A DNA stretch of 64,000 bases from Verrucomicrobiota bacterium. Lineage in GTDB: Bacteria > Verrucomicrobiota > Verrucomicrobiia > Limisphaerales > JACQFS01. The position numbers and the translations under genes were made by a program. The DNA lies in NCBI GenBank assembly GCA_016199935.1, contig JACQFS010000015.1, positions 39,455 to 103,454 on the forward strand, written 5' to 3'. Positions 10,748 to 20,930 of the stretch are shown piece after piece (within the stretch, counting starts at the first letter, position 1; each line of letters begins with the position of its first letter). The notes under the pieces were generated by a model that did no database searches, was not told where the DNA came from, and saw nothing but the letters and a program-made list of their open reading frames with translations.

Positions 10748-13700
10748 ATGTGGCGTAAACTGTTCTATGCCGTTGTCGCAATCCTGCTGGTGGCCAACCT
10801 CGTTGTTCGTTGGTGGGCCGATGACGGGCAGGCGGGGTTGGCACGCCGGCTTCCCGACGTTTCGCCGGGATGGAAACTCAAGGTCGTCGCCCAGTCTCCC
10901 CGGATCCGCAACCCGACGGCCGTCTGCTGCGCGCCTGATGGCCGGGTGTTTGTCGGGGAAGACGTGATGGATGGCGAGGGCGTCACCGATCGGCCCGTGA
11001 GCCGCGTCGCGTGCATCCATCCCGGCGGCCGGGTGGAGGTTTTTGCGGACCAGCTTTTCTGTGTGCAGGGACTGGCTTACCTCGACGGCCAACTTTATGT
11101 GAATCACGCGCCCAAGTTCAGCGTGTTCACCGACGACGGCGCCCGCGCCACGCAACGCCGTGACCTCTTCGACTGCACCAGCCCGCGGGCGGACGGCACG
11201 GTGCTGCTCGGCTCGCGCACGCATGTGCCGGGAAATTTCCGGCTCGGCATGGATGGATTTTTTTATCTGGCCGTCGGCGACGCGGGCCTGTTCAACGTGC
11301 GGAGCCGGGACGGCCAGACCATTCAACTTCACGGCGGCGGCGTCTTTCGCTTCCGGCTCGACGGCTCGGACATGGAGGTGTTCGCCAGCGGCACGCGCAA
11401 CCATCCCGACGTGGCGCTCAACGCCGAGGACGAACTGTTCACTTACGACAACACCGACGACGGCAACGGCTGGGGCACGCGCCTCACGCACATGGTCGAG
11501 GGCGGCACCTACGGTTACCCGTGGGACTTCAAGCCGCGCCGGCCCCACACGCTCTGGATGATCAGTGACTTCGGCGGGGGGGCGGGCGCGGGAGCGTTCT
11601 GTTACAACGAGGACGCGCTGCCGACTGAGTTTGGAGGCGATCTGTTTCTGGCCGACTTTAGTCGGCAGCAGATTATGCGTGTGACCCTTGGGCGGGCCGG
11701 TGCGAGTTTCGTCCTCGCGACACGGCACAACGACGGCGGAAGCGATTTCGTTGCGTCGCGCGGACTTTTCCTGCCGGTCGGCTTGGCCGTCTCGCCAGAT
11801 GGCGCGGCGGTTTACATCACCGATTGGAATACCGGCGAAGTGAAAACGGACAAGGGCCGGCTGATCAAACTAACCTATCAGGGACCGAGCGCCGCTGCGG
11901 CCAGACCTCCGTGGTGGCTGCCCGCCGCACTCGGCAAACCGATCGAAGCTTCCGTCTCGGAACTCCTCACCGGCCTCCGGCACCCCGCGCAATCCGTCCG
12001 GCTTGTGGCGCAACGACAACTTGCCACGCAAGCCACGGCCGCGTTGCCGGCCGTGCGCGCATTGCTGGCTGATACGAACGCGCCGCCCTTCGCGCGCTGG
12101 AGCGCGATCTGGACGCTCGACGCAATCCACGGCGGCCTCGACTCCCGCACGAATGTAATCGCCGCGTTGCGCGATGCCGATGCCAGCGTGCGGCGGCAGG
12201 CCGCGCGGCAACTCTGGGTGCGGCGCGCGAGCGAAGCCGTCGGGCCGCTCGTCGAGTTGCTGCACGACCCGGACGCTTCCGTGCGGTTTCACGCCGCGAC
12301 GGCGTTGGGCCGCATCGCCGACCCAACGGCCATCGCGCCGCTTCAGGGCGCGCTGGTGGAGAAGGATTTGTTCGCCCGTTACGCAGCGTTTACCGCTCTG
12401 AACCGCGTGGGCCGCGTGCATCCCGACCGCTGGCCGGAAATTGCACTCGGTCTCGACGCGCCGGAATCGGAAATTCGGGAGGGAACCATTTTTGCGTTGC
12501 GCGAAGTTTTTGAAACGGCCGTTGTCGCGGCGCTGGCGCAATGCGTCGTCTCGACGAACGCGTCCGCCACGGTGCGCGTCCTGGCGCTGGATGCGATCAC
12601 CTTGGCCGCGCGAAAATCCGTGGCTTGGGACGGCGGCTGGTGGGGCGCCAATGGTCATCCTTCGGTGCAACCGCGGCCGGCACGGACGCTCGACTGGGAA
12701 GGCACACCGGTTTGCCTCGCGCGCATACGCGCTGCGTTGCGTGACCCGGACAGTTCGGTGCGGCAGACCGCGGCACGCAGCACCGCGTGGCTGCGCGACG
12801 CGGAGGCGGAAGCCGAACTGGCCGCCGCGCTCGCCACGGAATCGGAGCCCGGAACCGTGGTCGCGCAGCTCGAAGCTCTGGCCGAACTTGGCGGCGACCT
12901 CGCGCGCCGGGCCGTCGCGGATGAACTCGTTCGTCTCCGACATTCCGGCTCCATCGGTGCCACCAACGACCCGCCGGTTTTTTATGCCGCACTCGAGGCC
13001 GCGGGCCGGTTGGGCGGGCCGGAGATCGAATCCGCGCTCGCCCGGTTTCTGGACCAGCCGCCGAACCCGTCCGGCCTCGTCGAAATCATCCGACACCTCG
13101 GTGAACTGAAAATTTCCGGAGCCGTCTCCGGGCTGGCAAAACGCCTGGACGATCCGGACGCGGAGATTGGCCAGGTCGTCGCGGTCGCACTGGGGAGCAT
13201 TGGCGGCGATGCGGCGGCGCAAGCGTTGGAACGGCGGCTGGCCGGCGCGGCCGGCAATTTGCGCCGCGAGATCATCCGCAGCCTCGGCCTGCTGCGCGCC
13301 ACCAACGCGATCCCGGCGTTGCTACAGACGGCGAAGGACGAAGACGTTCGGGCAGTGGCCACCGAAGCGCTCGCGCGGATGCCGGACCTGCGGGCGCTGC
13401 GCCTGTTCCTCGACAGTGTCGCCCACGGCGACCCGCGCACCCGGATGGTTTCGCGCACGGCGCTCGGCGCGCTTTGCCGACGGGACTCGGCGGCGGTGTC
13501 GCGTGCGGCAGACGTTGCAAAATTATCGCGCGCCGAGCGCCGAGTGCTGAATGAAATCCGCGCCGCGTCTTCGCCGGCTGAATCGCACGCCGTGAAGGCC
13601 CTCGCCGGCTTCGCCCTCGCCAATCCGGGCGACGCCGAACTGGGGGCGCGTTTGTTTCACGACGACCCGGCGCTGGCCTGCGCGAAGTGTCATCGCGCCG

Positions 13701-14044
13701 GCCGGCCGGGCGGTCGGCTCGGTCCCGACCTGGCGCGCGTGGGCACGAAACTGTCGCGCCAACAGTTGATTGACGCCGTGCTCTTTCCCTCCCGCTGGAT
13801 CGCGCCCGGCTACGAGGCGGTCGAGTTGCGCACGCAAAGCGGCGAGGTTTTCACCGGACTCATCGCGCGCGAAACGCCGGACACAGTCACGTTGCTCAAC
13901 GCAGAGGGTGAAACTGCGGTCCCCAAGACGGCCATCGCCTCCCGCCGCCGGAGCAGCGTCTCCGCGATGCCCGAAGGATTGTGCGCGTCCCTTTCGCCCG
14001 TCGAGTTTGCCGATCTGATCGCGTTCCTCTCCTCGCCGCACTGA
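10748..14044 (+). CDS. PVC-type dehydrogenase-like beta-propeller protein with HEAT repeats and C-terminal cytochrome c (CxxCH) domain
   Basis: N-terminal propeller-like segment, multiple HEAT-like repeats, ACAKCHRAGRPGGRLGPDLARVG heme-binding motif. Confidence 0.85.
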   Translation: MWRKLFYAVVAILLVANLVVRWWADDGQAGLARRLPDVSPGWKLKVVAQSPRIRNPTAVCCAPDGRVFVGEDVMDGEGVTDRPVSRVACIHPGGRVEVFADQLFCVQGLAYLDGQLYVNHAPKFSVFTDDGARATQRRDLFDCTSPRADGTVLLGSRTHVPGNFRLGMDGFFYLAVGDAGLFNVRSRDGQTIQLHGGGVFRFRLDGSDMEVFASGTRNHPDVALNAEDELFTYDNTDDGNGWGTRLTHMVEGGTYGYPWDFKPRRPHTLWMISDFGGGAGAGAFCYNEDALPTEFGGDLFLADFSRQQIMRVTLGRAGASFVLATRHNDGGSDFVASRGLFLPVGLAVSPDGAAVYITDWNTGEVKTDKGRLIKLTYQGPSAAAARPPWWLPAALGKPIEASVSELLTGLRHPAQSVRLVAQRQLATQATAALPAVRALLADTNAPPFARWSAIWTLDAIHGGLDSRTNVIAALRDADASVRRQAARQLWVRRASEAVGPLVELLHDPDASVRFHAATALGRIADPTAIAPLQGALVEKDLFARYAAFTALNRVGRVHPDRWPEIALGLDAPESEIREGTIFALREVFETAVVAALAQCVVSTNASATVRVLALDAITLAARKSVAWDGGWWGANGHPSVQPRPARTLDWEGTPVCLARIRAALRDPDSSVRQTAARSTAWLRDAEAEAELAAALATESEPGTVVAQLEALAELGGDLARRAVADELVRLRHSGSIGATNDPPVFYAALEAAGRLGGPEIESALARFLDQPPNPSGLVEIIRHLGELKISGAVSGLAKRLDDPDAEIGQVVAVALGSIGGDAAAQALERRLAGAAGNLRREIIRSLGLLRATNAIPALLQTAKDEDVRAVATEALARMPDLRALRLFLDSVAHGDPRTRMVSRTALGALCRRDSAAVSRAADVAKLSRAERRVLNEIRAASSPAESHAVKALAGFALANPGDAELGARLFHDDPALACAKCHRAGRPGGRLGPDLARVGTKLSRQQLIDAVLFPSRWIAPGYEAVELRTQSGEVFTGLIARETPDTVTLLNAEGETAVPKTAIASRRRSSVSAMPEGLCASLSPVEFADLIAFLSSPH

Positions 14045-14056
14045 AGCGGTGGCCGG

Positions 14057-15424
14057 TCATTCCTCGATCCGGTAAAGGTGCGTCTCCGTCCGCAGCAGCA
14101 GCGCGCCGCCGATCACGGCCGGCGAGGCGTAACAGCCGCCCTCCAGCCGGTTGGTGGCGAGCACCGAGAATTTCCGGTCGGCGGCGACCACCTTCGTGTC
14201 GCCCTCCGCGTTGAAAAAATAAATCCGCCCGGCTGCGGCGAGCGGCGACGCGTAATGGTTGCCACCGAGGCGCTCGCTCCAGCGTTCGCGGCCCGTGTTG
14301 AGTTCAAGGCAGGCGGCGAGACCACTGTCGGAAACGAGGAAAAGATTTTCGCCGTCAGCGACAGGCGTGGCGATGTGCGGAACCTGGCGCGCGTATTTCC
14401 ACGCGACGTGGCTGCGCGTGACGTCGCCCGTCCCGTCGGGCCGGATCGCCCACAGCTCGGCTTTGGGAAAGCCGGTGCACACGAACACGAGGCCGCCGGC
14501 GAACACCGGCCGCGGCACGATGGTCACCCCGGGCAGGTCGCAGAACCACACCTCGCGCCCGGTGGCCGGCTCGTAGGCGGAGACGCGGTGCGCGCCGGGA
14601 CTGACGAGCAGTTCGCGTCCGGCCGCGCGGATCACCAGCGGCGTGGAAAAAGATTTGCCCTCGGCACCGACCGCCGCCGTCGATGACCGTGGGATTTTCC
14701 AGGCCACTTTCCCGCTGGCCAGACGCAGGGCCGCGACGTGGTGCGTGTCGGCGCCGTCGCAATTCAGGATCGCGAGCGCGCCGTGAATGATGGGCGAGCT
14801 GCCCGCGCCGTTGCCGTCGTGGTGGTAGGTCAGGCCGGTCTGGCGCCAAAGCACGCGGCCGCTCTCCGGGTCGAGGCCCGCGACGCCGTTGGGACCGAAG
14901 CTCGTGACGATCACTCCCGCCGCGGCGGCCGGCGTGGGCGAGGCGTAGCCGTTGGGCACCACGACCAGCGGCTCGGCATCGGCGCGGTGAAACAGTTCGA
15001 GGTCACGGACGATTTTTCCCGAATCGAAATCCACCGCCATCGCGCGCAGCGACCGGCCCGAATCGGTGGCGGTGGTGAGCCAGACGCGGCCATTCCAAAC
15101 GATGGGCGAGGAGTGTCCGCGGCCGGGGAGCGCCGTCTTCCACCGGACATGGCTCGTCTCGCCCCAGGTCAACGGCCCGCGGTTGGTGGATTCCCCCTGG
15201 CCGGTCGGCCCGCGGAACTGTGGCCAGTTTTCCCCGGCCGGTGCCGCCAGCGCGCCGGCCAGCCAGGCCGCCGCGAGCCACGCGGTGTGGTAGTGGCCGG
15301 ATTTCGGAGAATTAAAAAACAGGCGACGCACGCGGAAGCGAGCATAGGTGTTCGTTGCGCGAGCGTCACGCGGACTTTGGCGCCGCGCCAAACTTCCGGT
15401 GACGGCGGATGAAACCTCAGGCAT
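14057..15424 (-). CDS. PQQ-binding-like beta-propeller repeat protein (start uncertain)
   Basis: ENWPQFRGPTGQG motif and repeated propeller strands. True start may be an alternative codon downstream of 15424. Confidence 0.82.
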   Translation of the reverse strand: MPEVSSAVTGSLARRQSPRDARATNTYARFRVRRLFFNSPKSGHYHTAWLAAAWLAGALAAPAGENWPQFRGPTGQGESTNRGPLTWGETSHVRWKTALPGRGHSSPIVWNGRVWLTTATDSGRSLRAMAVDFDSGKIVRDLELFHRADAEPLVVVPNGYASPTPAAAAGVIVTSFGPNGVAGLDPESGRVLWRQTGLTYHHDGNGAGSSPIIHGALAILNCDGADTHHVAALRLASGKVAWKIPRSSTAAVGAEGKSFSTPLVIRAAGRELLVSPGAHRVSAYEPATGREVWFCDLPGVTIVPRPVFAGGLVFVCTGFPKAELWAIRPDGTGDVTRSHVAWKYARQVPHIATPVADGENLFLVSDSGLAACLELNTGRERWSERLGGNHYASPLAAAGRIYFFNAEGDTKVVAADRKFSVLATNRLEGGCYASPAVIGGALLLRTETHLYRIEE

Positions 15425-15462
15425 ATTTGCCCGTCAAAGTTCCCAGCCCGAAATCGCCGGCC

Positions 15463-18390
15463 ATGAAATCATCGCTCCTCACTCTGGCTTTCGCCGCCGC
15501 GGTCGCCCTTCCGTTGGCCCGGGCGGCCCAGCCGGTGCCGGCGAATTCTGAAATCGAGTCGTTGTTCATCCGGCGCGTCACACCGCTGTTCAACGAGAAG
15601 TGCCTTGCGTGCCACGGCAAGGACGAGCAGAAGATCAAGGGTGGCTTCGATATGCACACGCCGGCCGGCTTGCTCAAGGGCGGCGAGAGCGAGAAACCTT
15701 CCATTGTTCCGGGCAGGCCCGATGCGAGTCCGTTGTATCTCGCCGTCACGCGCCTGCACGAGGACGACAACTGGATGCCGATGCCGCCGAAGGAGGCGGA
15801 CAAACTCACGCCGGAGCAGATCGGCTGGATCAGGCAATGGATCGCCGGCGGCGCGCCGTGGCCCGACGAGGCGCGCGTGAAGGAACTCTCCAGGGCCAAC
15901 GCGGACAAGTGGTCCGCCGAGGACGGCGTCACGGTGAAGACCGCCGGCGGCCTCTCGCCGGAGTGGACGAACCGCAAATACAAGCCGGAGGGTTTGTGGG
16001 CGTATCAGGCGGTGAGGAAGCCGGCGGTGCCGGCGGCGGAAACTCGAAACTCGAAACTCGAAACTCGAAACCCCATTGACGCCTTCCTCGCCGCGAAGAT
16101 GCCCGCCGGTCTCCAGCCCGCGCCGCTCGCCGACCGCACGACGCTCATCCGCCGCGCGACGTTTGACCTGACCGGCCTGCCGCCGAAGCCAGAGGAGATT
16201 GAAAGTTTTCTGAACGACCCGCTGCCGGACGAAAGGGCCTTCAACAAAGTCATCACGCGCCTGCTCGCCTCGCCGCACTACGGCGAGCGCATGGCGCAGC
16301 ACTGGCTTGATGTGGTGCGTTACGCTGATTCTAGCGGCTTCGCGAATGACTACGAGCGCGGCAACGCGTGGCGCTATCGCGACTACGTCGTGCGCGCGTT
16401 CAACTCGGACAAGCCTTACGACCAGTTCATCCGCGAGCAGATTGCGGGTGACGAAATCGCCGAGTCGCGCTCCGAAGACGGCGAATTGCTCATCGCCGCC
16501 GGCTTCCTCCGCATGGGCCCGTGGGAGTTGACCGGCATGGAGGTCGCGAAGGTTGCGCGCCAGCGTTTCCTCGACGACGTGGCGAACAGCGTGGGCGAAA
16601 CCTTCCTCGCGCACGCGCTGCAATGCGCCCGTTGCCACGACCACAAGTTCGATCCGATTCCGACGCGCGATTACTATTCGCTGCAGGCGGTCTTCGCGAC
16701 GACGCAACTCAGCGAGCGTGCCGCGCCGTTCTTGAAGGAGGAGAACACCGGCGGGTTCGAGGAACGGAAATTTCTCGAAGCGCGCCGCGCCGAATACATG
16801 ACCACGCTCGCGGCGCTCGATGCGAAACTGGTCAGGAACGCGGAGCAGTGGTTCAAGGACAAGGGCCTCGACGCCACGAAGTGGAATGCCGCCATCGCGC
16901 AGGCGCGCACGCAGCCGCCCGTGAATCGCAACGGCAAGCGGCGCGAGTTCGGCGGCATTTTCGACGGCGCGCGCGCGGCGATGGTGAAGCAAGGCGTGCC
17001 CGAGGATCAGTATCCGCCCAAGCTCGTCGGCTTCTCCCCGCAGGACTACGGCAACGAGCGCGTCGCGCGCAAGGGAGTCGAGCGCCTCAAGTGGGAGCTT
17101 GATCGTTACGAGCCGTTCGCGCTCTCGGTCCACAGCGGCCGCACGCCCGAGGTGAAGGCGGTGCTCGCGCCCGTGCGCATGCCGGCCAATCGCATGAGTG
17201 ACGGCGAACTCGAGGAGACGTGCGTGCTCACCGGCGGCGATCCGTTTGCCTCGGGGCAGAAGGTGAAGCCCGGTGTGCTCAGCGTGCTCGGCTCGGTGCA
17301 GCAGACGCCCATCCCCGACGCCATCGAAGGCCGGCGCAAGGCGTTCGCTGATTGGGTCGCAAGCCCGGAGAATCCGCTCACCGCGCGCGCCATTGTGAAC
17401 CGCATCTGGCTCTGGCATTTCGACCAGCCCATCGCGGGCAACCCGAATAATTTCGGCAGCACGGGCAAGAAGCCCACGCATCCCGAACTGCTCGACTGGC
17501 TCGCGGCGACGTTCGTCGAGGGGAGCGCGGGCGGCGTGCCCGCGAGTCCGTGGTCCGTCAAGGCGATGCACCGGCTCATCATGAGTTCCGAGGCGTATCG
17601 GCGTTCGGCCAGTTTCCCCGACCGAAAACTTCTCGCCGAGAAAGATCCAACCGGCACGAGCTACGCCGTCTTCAAACCGCGCCGGCTCTCGGCGGAAGAA
17701 CTCCGCGACTCGATGCTCGCCGCCACGGGCGAGTTGAACCCGACACTCGGCGGCATTCCGAATCGTCCCGAGATCAATCTCGAAGCCGCGCTCCAGCCGC
17801 GCCAGGTCATGGGCACGTTCGCCAACGCGTGGACGCCGAATCCGAAGCCGGAGCAGCGTCATCGCCGCTCGCTCTACGCGCTGCGGATTCGCGGACTGCC
17901 CGATCCGTTTCTCGAGGTGTTCAACAATCCCGCGCCGGACTTCTCGTGTGAGAACCGCTCCGCCTCGACCGTCACGCCCCAGGTCTTCAGCCTCTTCAAC
18001 GGCCGCGCCAGCTACGACCGCGCGCTCGCCCTCGCCAACCGTGCCGTGAAGGAAACGAAGTCCGATGAAGCGGCGCTCACGCGTTGCTTTCAACTCACCT
18101 ACGGACGCGCGCCAAACGCGAACGAACTCAAGTCCTGCTTCGCGCACTGGCGCGTGATGGAAGCGGAACAGAAGTCCACGAAGCTCGAATCGCCGAAGCC
18201 GCCGCTCGAAGTGAAGCGCGAGGCCGTGGAGGAAAACACCGGCGAGAAATTCACCTTCAACGAGAAGCTCGAGGCCTACGCCGAGTTCGTCCCCGACCTT
18301 CAACCGGCCGCCGTGGACGCCCACACCCGCGCGCTGGCCGATGTCTGCCTCGTGCTCTTCAACTCCAACGAGTTTGCGTATGTTTACTAG
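15463..18390 (+). CDS. DUF1549/DUF1553 protein with N-terminal planctomycete-type cytochrome c domain
   Basis: CLACHGKDEQK heme motif, second CARCHDHKFDPI motif, DUF1553-like C-terminus; ATG at 15463 with signal peptide. Confidence 0.92.
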   Translation: MKSSLLTLAFAAAVALPLARAAQPVPANSEIESLFIRRVTPLFNEKCLACHGKDEQKIKGGFDMHTPAGLLKGGESEKPSIVPGRPDASPLYLAVTRLHEDDNWMPMPPKEADKLTPEQIGWIRQWIAGGAPWPDEARVKELSRANADKWSAEDGVTVKTAGGLSPEWTNRKYKPEGLWAYQAVRKPAVPAAETRNSKLETRNPIDAFLAAKMPAGLQPAPLADRTTLIRRATFDLTGLPPKPEEIESFLNDPLPDERAFNKVITRLLASPHYGERMAQHWLDVVRYADSSGFANDYERGNAWRYRDYVVRAFNSDKPYDQFIREQIAGDEIAESRSEDGELLIAAGFLRMGPWELTGMEVAKVARQRFLDDVANSVGETFLAHALQCARCHDHKFDPIPTRDYYSLQAVFATTQLSERAAPFLKEENTGGFEERKFLEARRAEYMTTLAALDAKLVRNAEQWFKDKGLDATKWNAAIAQARTQPPVNRNGKRREFGGIFDGARAAMVKQGVPEDQYPPKLVGFSPQDYGNERVARKGVERLKWELDRYEPFALSVHSGRTPEVKAVLAPVRMPANRMSDGELEETCVLTGGDPFASGQKVKPGVLSVLGSVQQTPIPDAIEGRRKAFADWVASPENPLTARAIVNRIWLWHFDQPIAGNPNNFGSTGKKPTHPELLDWLAATFVEGSAGGVPASPWSVKAMHRLIMSSEAYRRSASFPDRKLLAEKDPTGTSYAVFKPRRLSAEELRDSMLAATGELNPTLGGIPNRPEINLEAALQPRQVMGTFANAWTPNPKPEQRHRRSLYALRIRGLPDPFLEVFNNPAPDFSCENRSASTVTPQVFSLFNGRASYDRALALANRAVKETKSDEAALTRCFQLTYGRAPNANELKSCFAHWRVMEAEQKSTKLESPKPPLEVKREAVEENTGEKFTFNEKLEAYAEFVPDLQPAAVDAHTRALADVCLVLFNSNEFAYVY
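16041..16070. repeat. Tandem heptamer repeat (AACTCGA)x4 inside CDS
   Basis: Four perfect units aactcga plus aa, read in frame as ETRNSKLETRN. Confidence 0.95.
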
Positions 18391-19822
18391 ACCCTTCTTC
18401 CCCTGTGCCGGTGCCCGCGCGTTGCACGCGCCGACGCGCCGGGAGTTCATCTACAGCTTGGGCACGAGTCTCGGCAGCGTGGCGTTGACTGCGATGCTCG
18501 CGCGCGATGCGGGCGCGGCCGAGAAAGTCAGCCCGCTCGCGCCGAAGGCCGGACATTTTCCCGCGAAGGCGAAGAGTTGCATCTTCCTGATGATGGAGGG
18601 CGGGCCGTCGCACATCGACACGTTCGACCCGAAGCCGGAACTGGAACGGCAGCACCTCAAGGAATTCGTGCGCGAGGGCAGGCAGAAGTCCGCGATGGAA
18701 AGCGGCAAGCGCTACTACGTGAAGAGCCCGTTCAAGTTCCGCAAGGCCGGCCAGAGCGGTGCGGACATGGCGGAGAACTGGGAGCATCTCGCGAAGGTCG
18801 CCGACGAGATTTGTTTCTGGCGCGGCTGCAACGTGGATTCGGTGAATCACCCGACCGCGATGTATCAGATGAATTGCGGCAACCGCTTCGGCGGCGACCC
18901 CGGCCTCGGCGCGTGGGTGACTTACGGCATCGGCTCGGTGAACCAGGATTTGCCCGGCTTCATCGTGCTGCCGGAAGTTTCGTATCCGCAGGGCGGCGCG
19001 GCGAACTGGAGCAATGGCTATCTCCCCGCGAGCTTTCAGGGGACGCCGCTGCGCGCGAAAGGTTCGCCCATCCTCGACCTCACCCCCCCCGCCGGCATCA
19101 CGCCCGAGCACCAGCGCGCAAACCTCGACCTGCTCGCCAAACTCAACACCGCGCACGCCGCGCAGCATCCCGGCCACGACGAACTCGCCGCGCGCATGGA
19201 CAATTACGAACTCGCCTTCCGCATGCAGATGCAGGTGCCGGAGACACTCGACCTCTCGAAGGAAGACGCGCGCACGAAGGAGTCCTACGGCATCGGCAGG
19301 GACGCGACGGATTCGTTCGGCCGCAAATGTCTCCTTGCCCGCAAGCTCGTCGAGAAAGGCGTGCGCTTCATCCAGCTCTACAACGGCACGTGGGACTCGC
19401 ACGACTACATCGAGCGCGCGCACGGGAATCTCGTCCGCGGGGTGGACCAACCCATCGCCGCGCTCATCGCCGATCTCAAGCAGCGCGGCCTGCTCGACAG
19501 CACACTGCTCGTCTGGTGCGGCGAATTCGGCCGCACGCCCGACAACGGCGTCCGCGGCGGCACCGCCTACGGCCGCGACCACAATCCCAAGGCGATGACC
19601 ATCTGGCTCGCCGGCGGCGGCTGCAACGCCGGCCACACTCTCGGAATGACCGACGACTTGGGAATGCAGGCCGTCGAAGGCATTGCCCACGTCCGCGACT
19701 TTCACGTCACGCTCCTGCGCCTCCTTGGCCTCGACGACAACAAACTCACCTACTACCACGCCGGCCGCTTCAAGCAGCTCTCACAATTCGGCGGCCAGGT
19801 GATCAAGGGGTTGATCGCGTAA
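18380..19822 (+). CDS. DUF1501 domain-containing secreted protein (Tat-like signal)
   Basis: TRREFIYSLGTSLGSVALTAML signal, FLMMEGGPSHIDTFDPKPEL; ATG at 18380 overlaps the upstream DUF1553 stop. Confidence 0.92.
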   Translation: MFTRPFFPCAGARALHAPTRREFIYSLGTSLGSVALTAMLARDAGAAEKVSPLAPKAGHFPAKAKSCIFLMMEGGPSHIDTFDPKPELERQHLKEFVREGRQKSAMESGKRYYVKSPFKFRKAGQSGADMAENWEHLAKVADEICFWRGCNVDSVNHPTAMYQMNCGNRFGGDPGLGAWVTYGIGSVNQDLPGFIVLPEVSYPQGGAANWSNGYLPASFQGTPLRAKGSPILDLTPPAGITPEHQRANLDLLAKLNTAHAAQHPGHDELAARMDNYELAFRMQMQVPETLDLSKEDARTKESYGIGRDATDSFGRKCLLARKLVEKGVRFIQLYNGTWDSHDYIERAHGNLVRGVDQPIAALIADLKQRGLLDSTLLVWCGEFGRTPDNGVRGGTAYGRDHNPKAMTIWLAGGGCNAGHTLGMTDDLGMQAVEGIAHVRDFHVTLLRLLGLDDNKLTYYHAGRFKQLSQFGGQVIKGLIA

Positions 19823-19849
19823 GGAAGCGGTCGAGCTTCATCGCGCAAA

Positions 19850-19887
19850 ATTCTTTGTGTCCTTTGTGTCTCTTCGCGGCTAAAAAA
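19850..19887. repeat. 'ttctttgtgtcctttgtgtctcttcgcggctaaaaaa' word-like repeat upstream of trpS
   Basis: Near-tandem ctttgtgtc words; same family as repeats at about 51686-51722 and 52621-52656. Confidence 0.6.
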
Positions 19888-19895
19888 TCCGCCGC

Positions 19896-20861
19896 ATGAG
19901 AATTTTGTCCGGCATCCAGCCCAGCGGCGCGCTGCACCTCGGGAATTATTTCGGGATGATGCGCCCGGCCATCGAGCTTCAGGAAAAGGGCGAGGCCTTT
20001 TATTTCATTGCCAACTACCACTCGATGACCTCGCTCTTCGATGCCGCCGAGCGCCGCAAGAACACGCTCGACGTCGCCCTCGATTTCCTCGCGTGCGGTC
20101 TCGACCCGAAGCGCTCGGTTTTCTGGCGTCAGTCGGATGTGCCGGAGGTCTGCGAGCTCACGTGGATGCTCGGCACGCTCACGCCGATGGGCCTGCTCGA
20201 GCGCTGCCACAGTTTCAAGGACAAGTCCGCCAAGGGCATCCCCGTGAATCACGGCCTCTTCGCCTACCCGGTGCTGATGGCTGCCGACATTCTGCTCTTC
20301 GACTCAAACATCGTCCCCGTTGGCCGCGACCAGAAGCAGCACGTTGAAGTCACGCGCGACATCGCGATCAAATTCAACGAGGCCTACGGCCACACGTTCG
20401 TGATCCCCGAGCCGCAGATCAAGGACGAGACCGCCGCCGTCCCTGGCCTCGATGGGCAGAAAATGAGCAAGAGCTACGGCAACACCATCGAGATTTTCGG
20501 CGACGAGAAGGCGCTGCGGAAAAAAATCATGGGCATCGTGATGGACTCGCGCACGCCCGCTGAGCCGAAGCCGGACGCGGAAAAAAACCTCGCCGTCCAA
20601 CTGCTCCGACTCGTCGCGCCGGCCGACGTGGCGGCGGATTTCGAGAACCGCCTGCGCGCCGGCGGGCTGGGCTACGGCGATTTGAAGAAGGCGCTGTTCG
20701 AGCATTACTGGAATCACTTCGCCGCCGCCCGCGCCCGCCGCGCCGAGCTCGCGGCCAATCTCGATCACGTGGAGAGCGTCCTCCGCGACGGCGCGAGCCG
20801 AGCGCGCACGGTCGCGGCGAAGGTTCTCAAACGCGCCCGGCAGGCGAGCGGGCTGGAGTGA
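19896..20861 (+). CDS. trpS: Tryptophan--tRNA ligase
   Basis: MRILSGIQPSGALHLGNYFG N-terminus and KMSKSYGN motif. Confidence 0.97.
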   Translation: MRILSGIQPSGALHLGNYFGMMRPAIELQEKGEAFYFIANYHSMTSLFDAAERRKNTLDVALDFLACGLDPKRSVFWRQSDVPEVCELTWMLGTLTPMGLLERCHSFKDKSAKGIPVNHGLFAYPVLMAADILLFDSNIVPVGRDQKQHVEVTRDIAIKFNEAYGHTFVIPEPQIKDETAAVPGLDGQKMSKSYGNTIEIFGDEKALRKKIMGIVMDSRTPAEPKPDAEKNLAVQLLRLVAPADVAADFENRLRAGGLGYGDLKKALFEHYWNHFAAARARRAELAANLDHVESVLRDGASRARTVAAKVLKRARQASGLE

Positions 20862-20930
20862 AGGCGCCACGCTTCCTGATTGCCAAAAGCCCGGCGCTTT
20901 GCTCACCATGCCGCCCCATTTATTGAAACC

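Noticed and set aside
16041-16070. CRISPR array from regularly repeated units
   Set aside because: Units are 7 nt with no spacers and lie inside a CDS; no cas genes in the window.
15469-18450. 993-aa ORF on the minus strand opposite the DUF1549/DUF1553 gene
   Set aside because: High-GC shadow ORF; Arg/His/Glu-rich composition without motifs, while the plus strand encodes clear heme and DUF1553 motifs.
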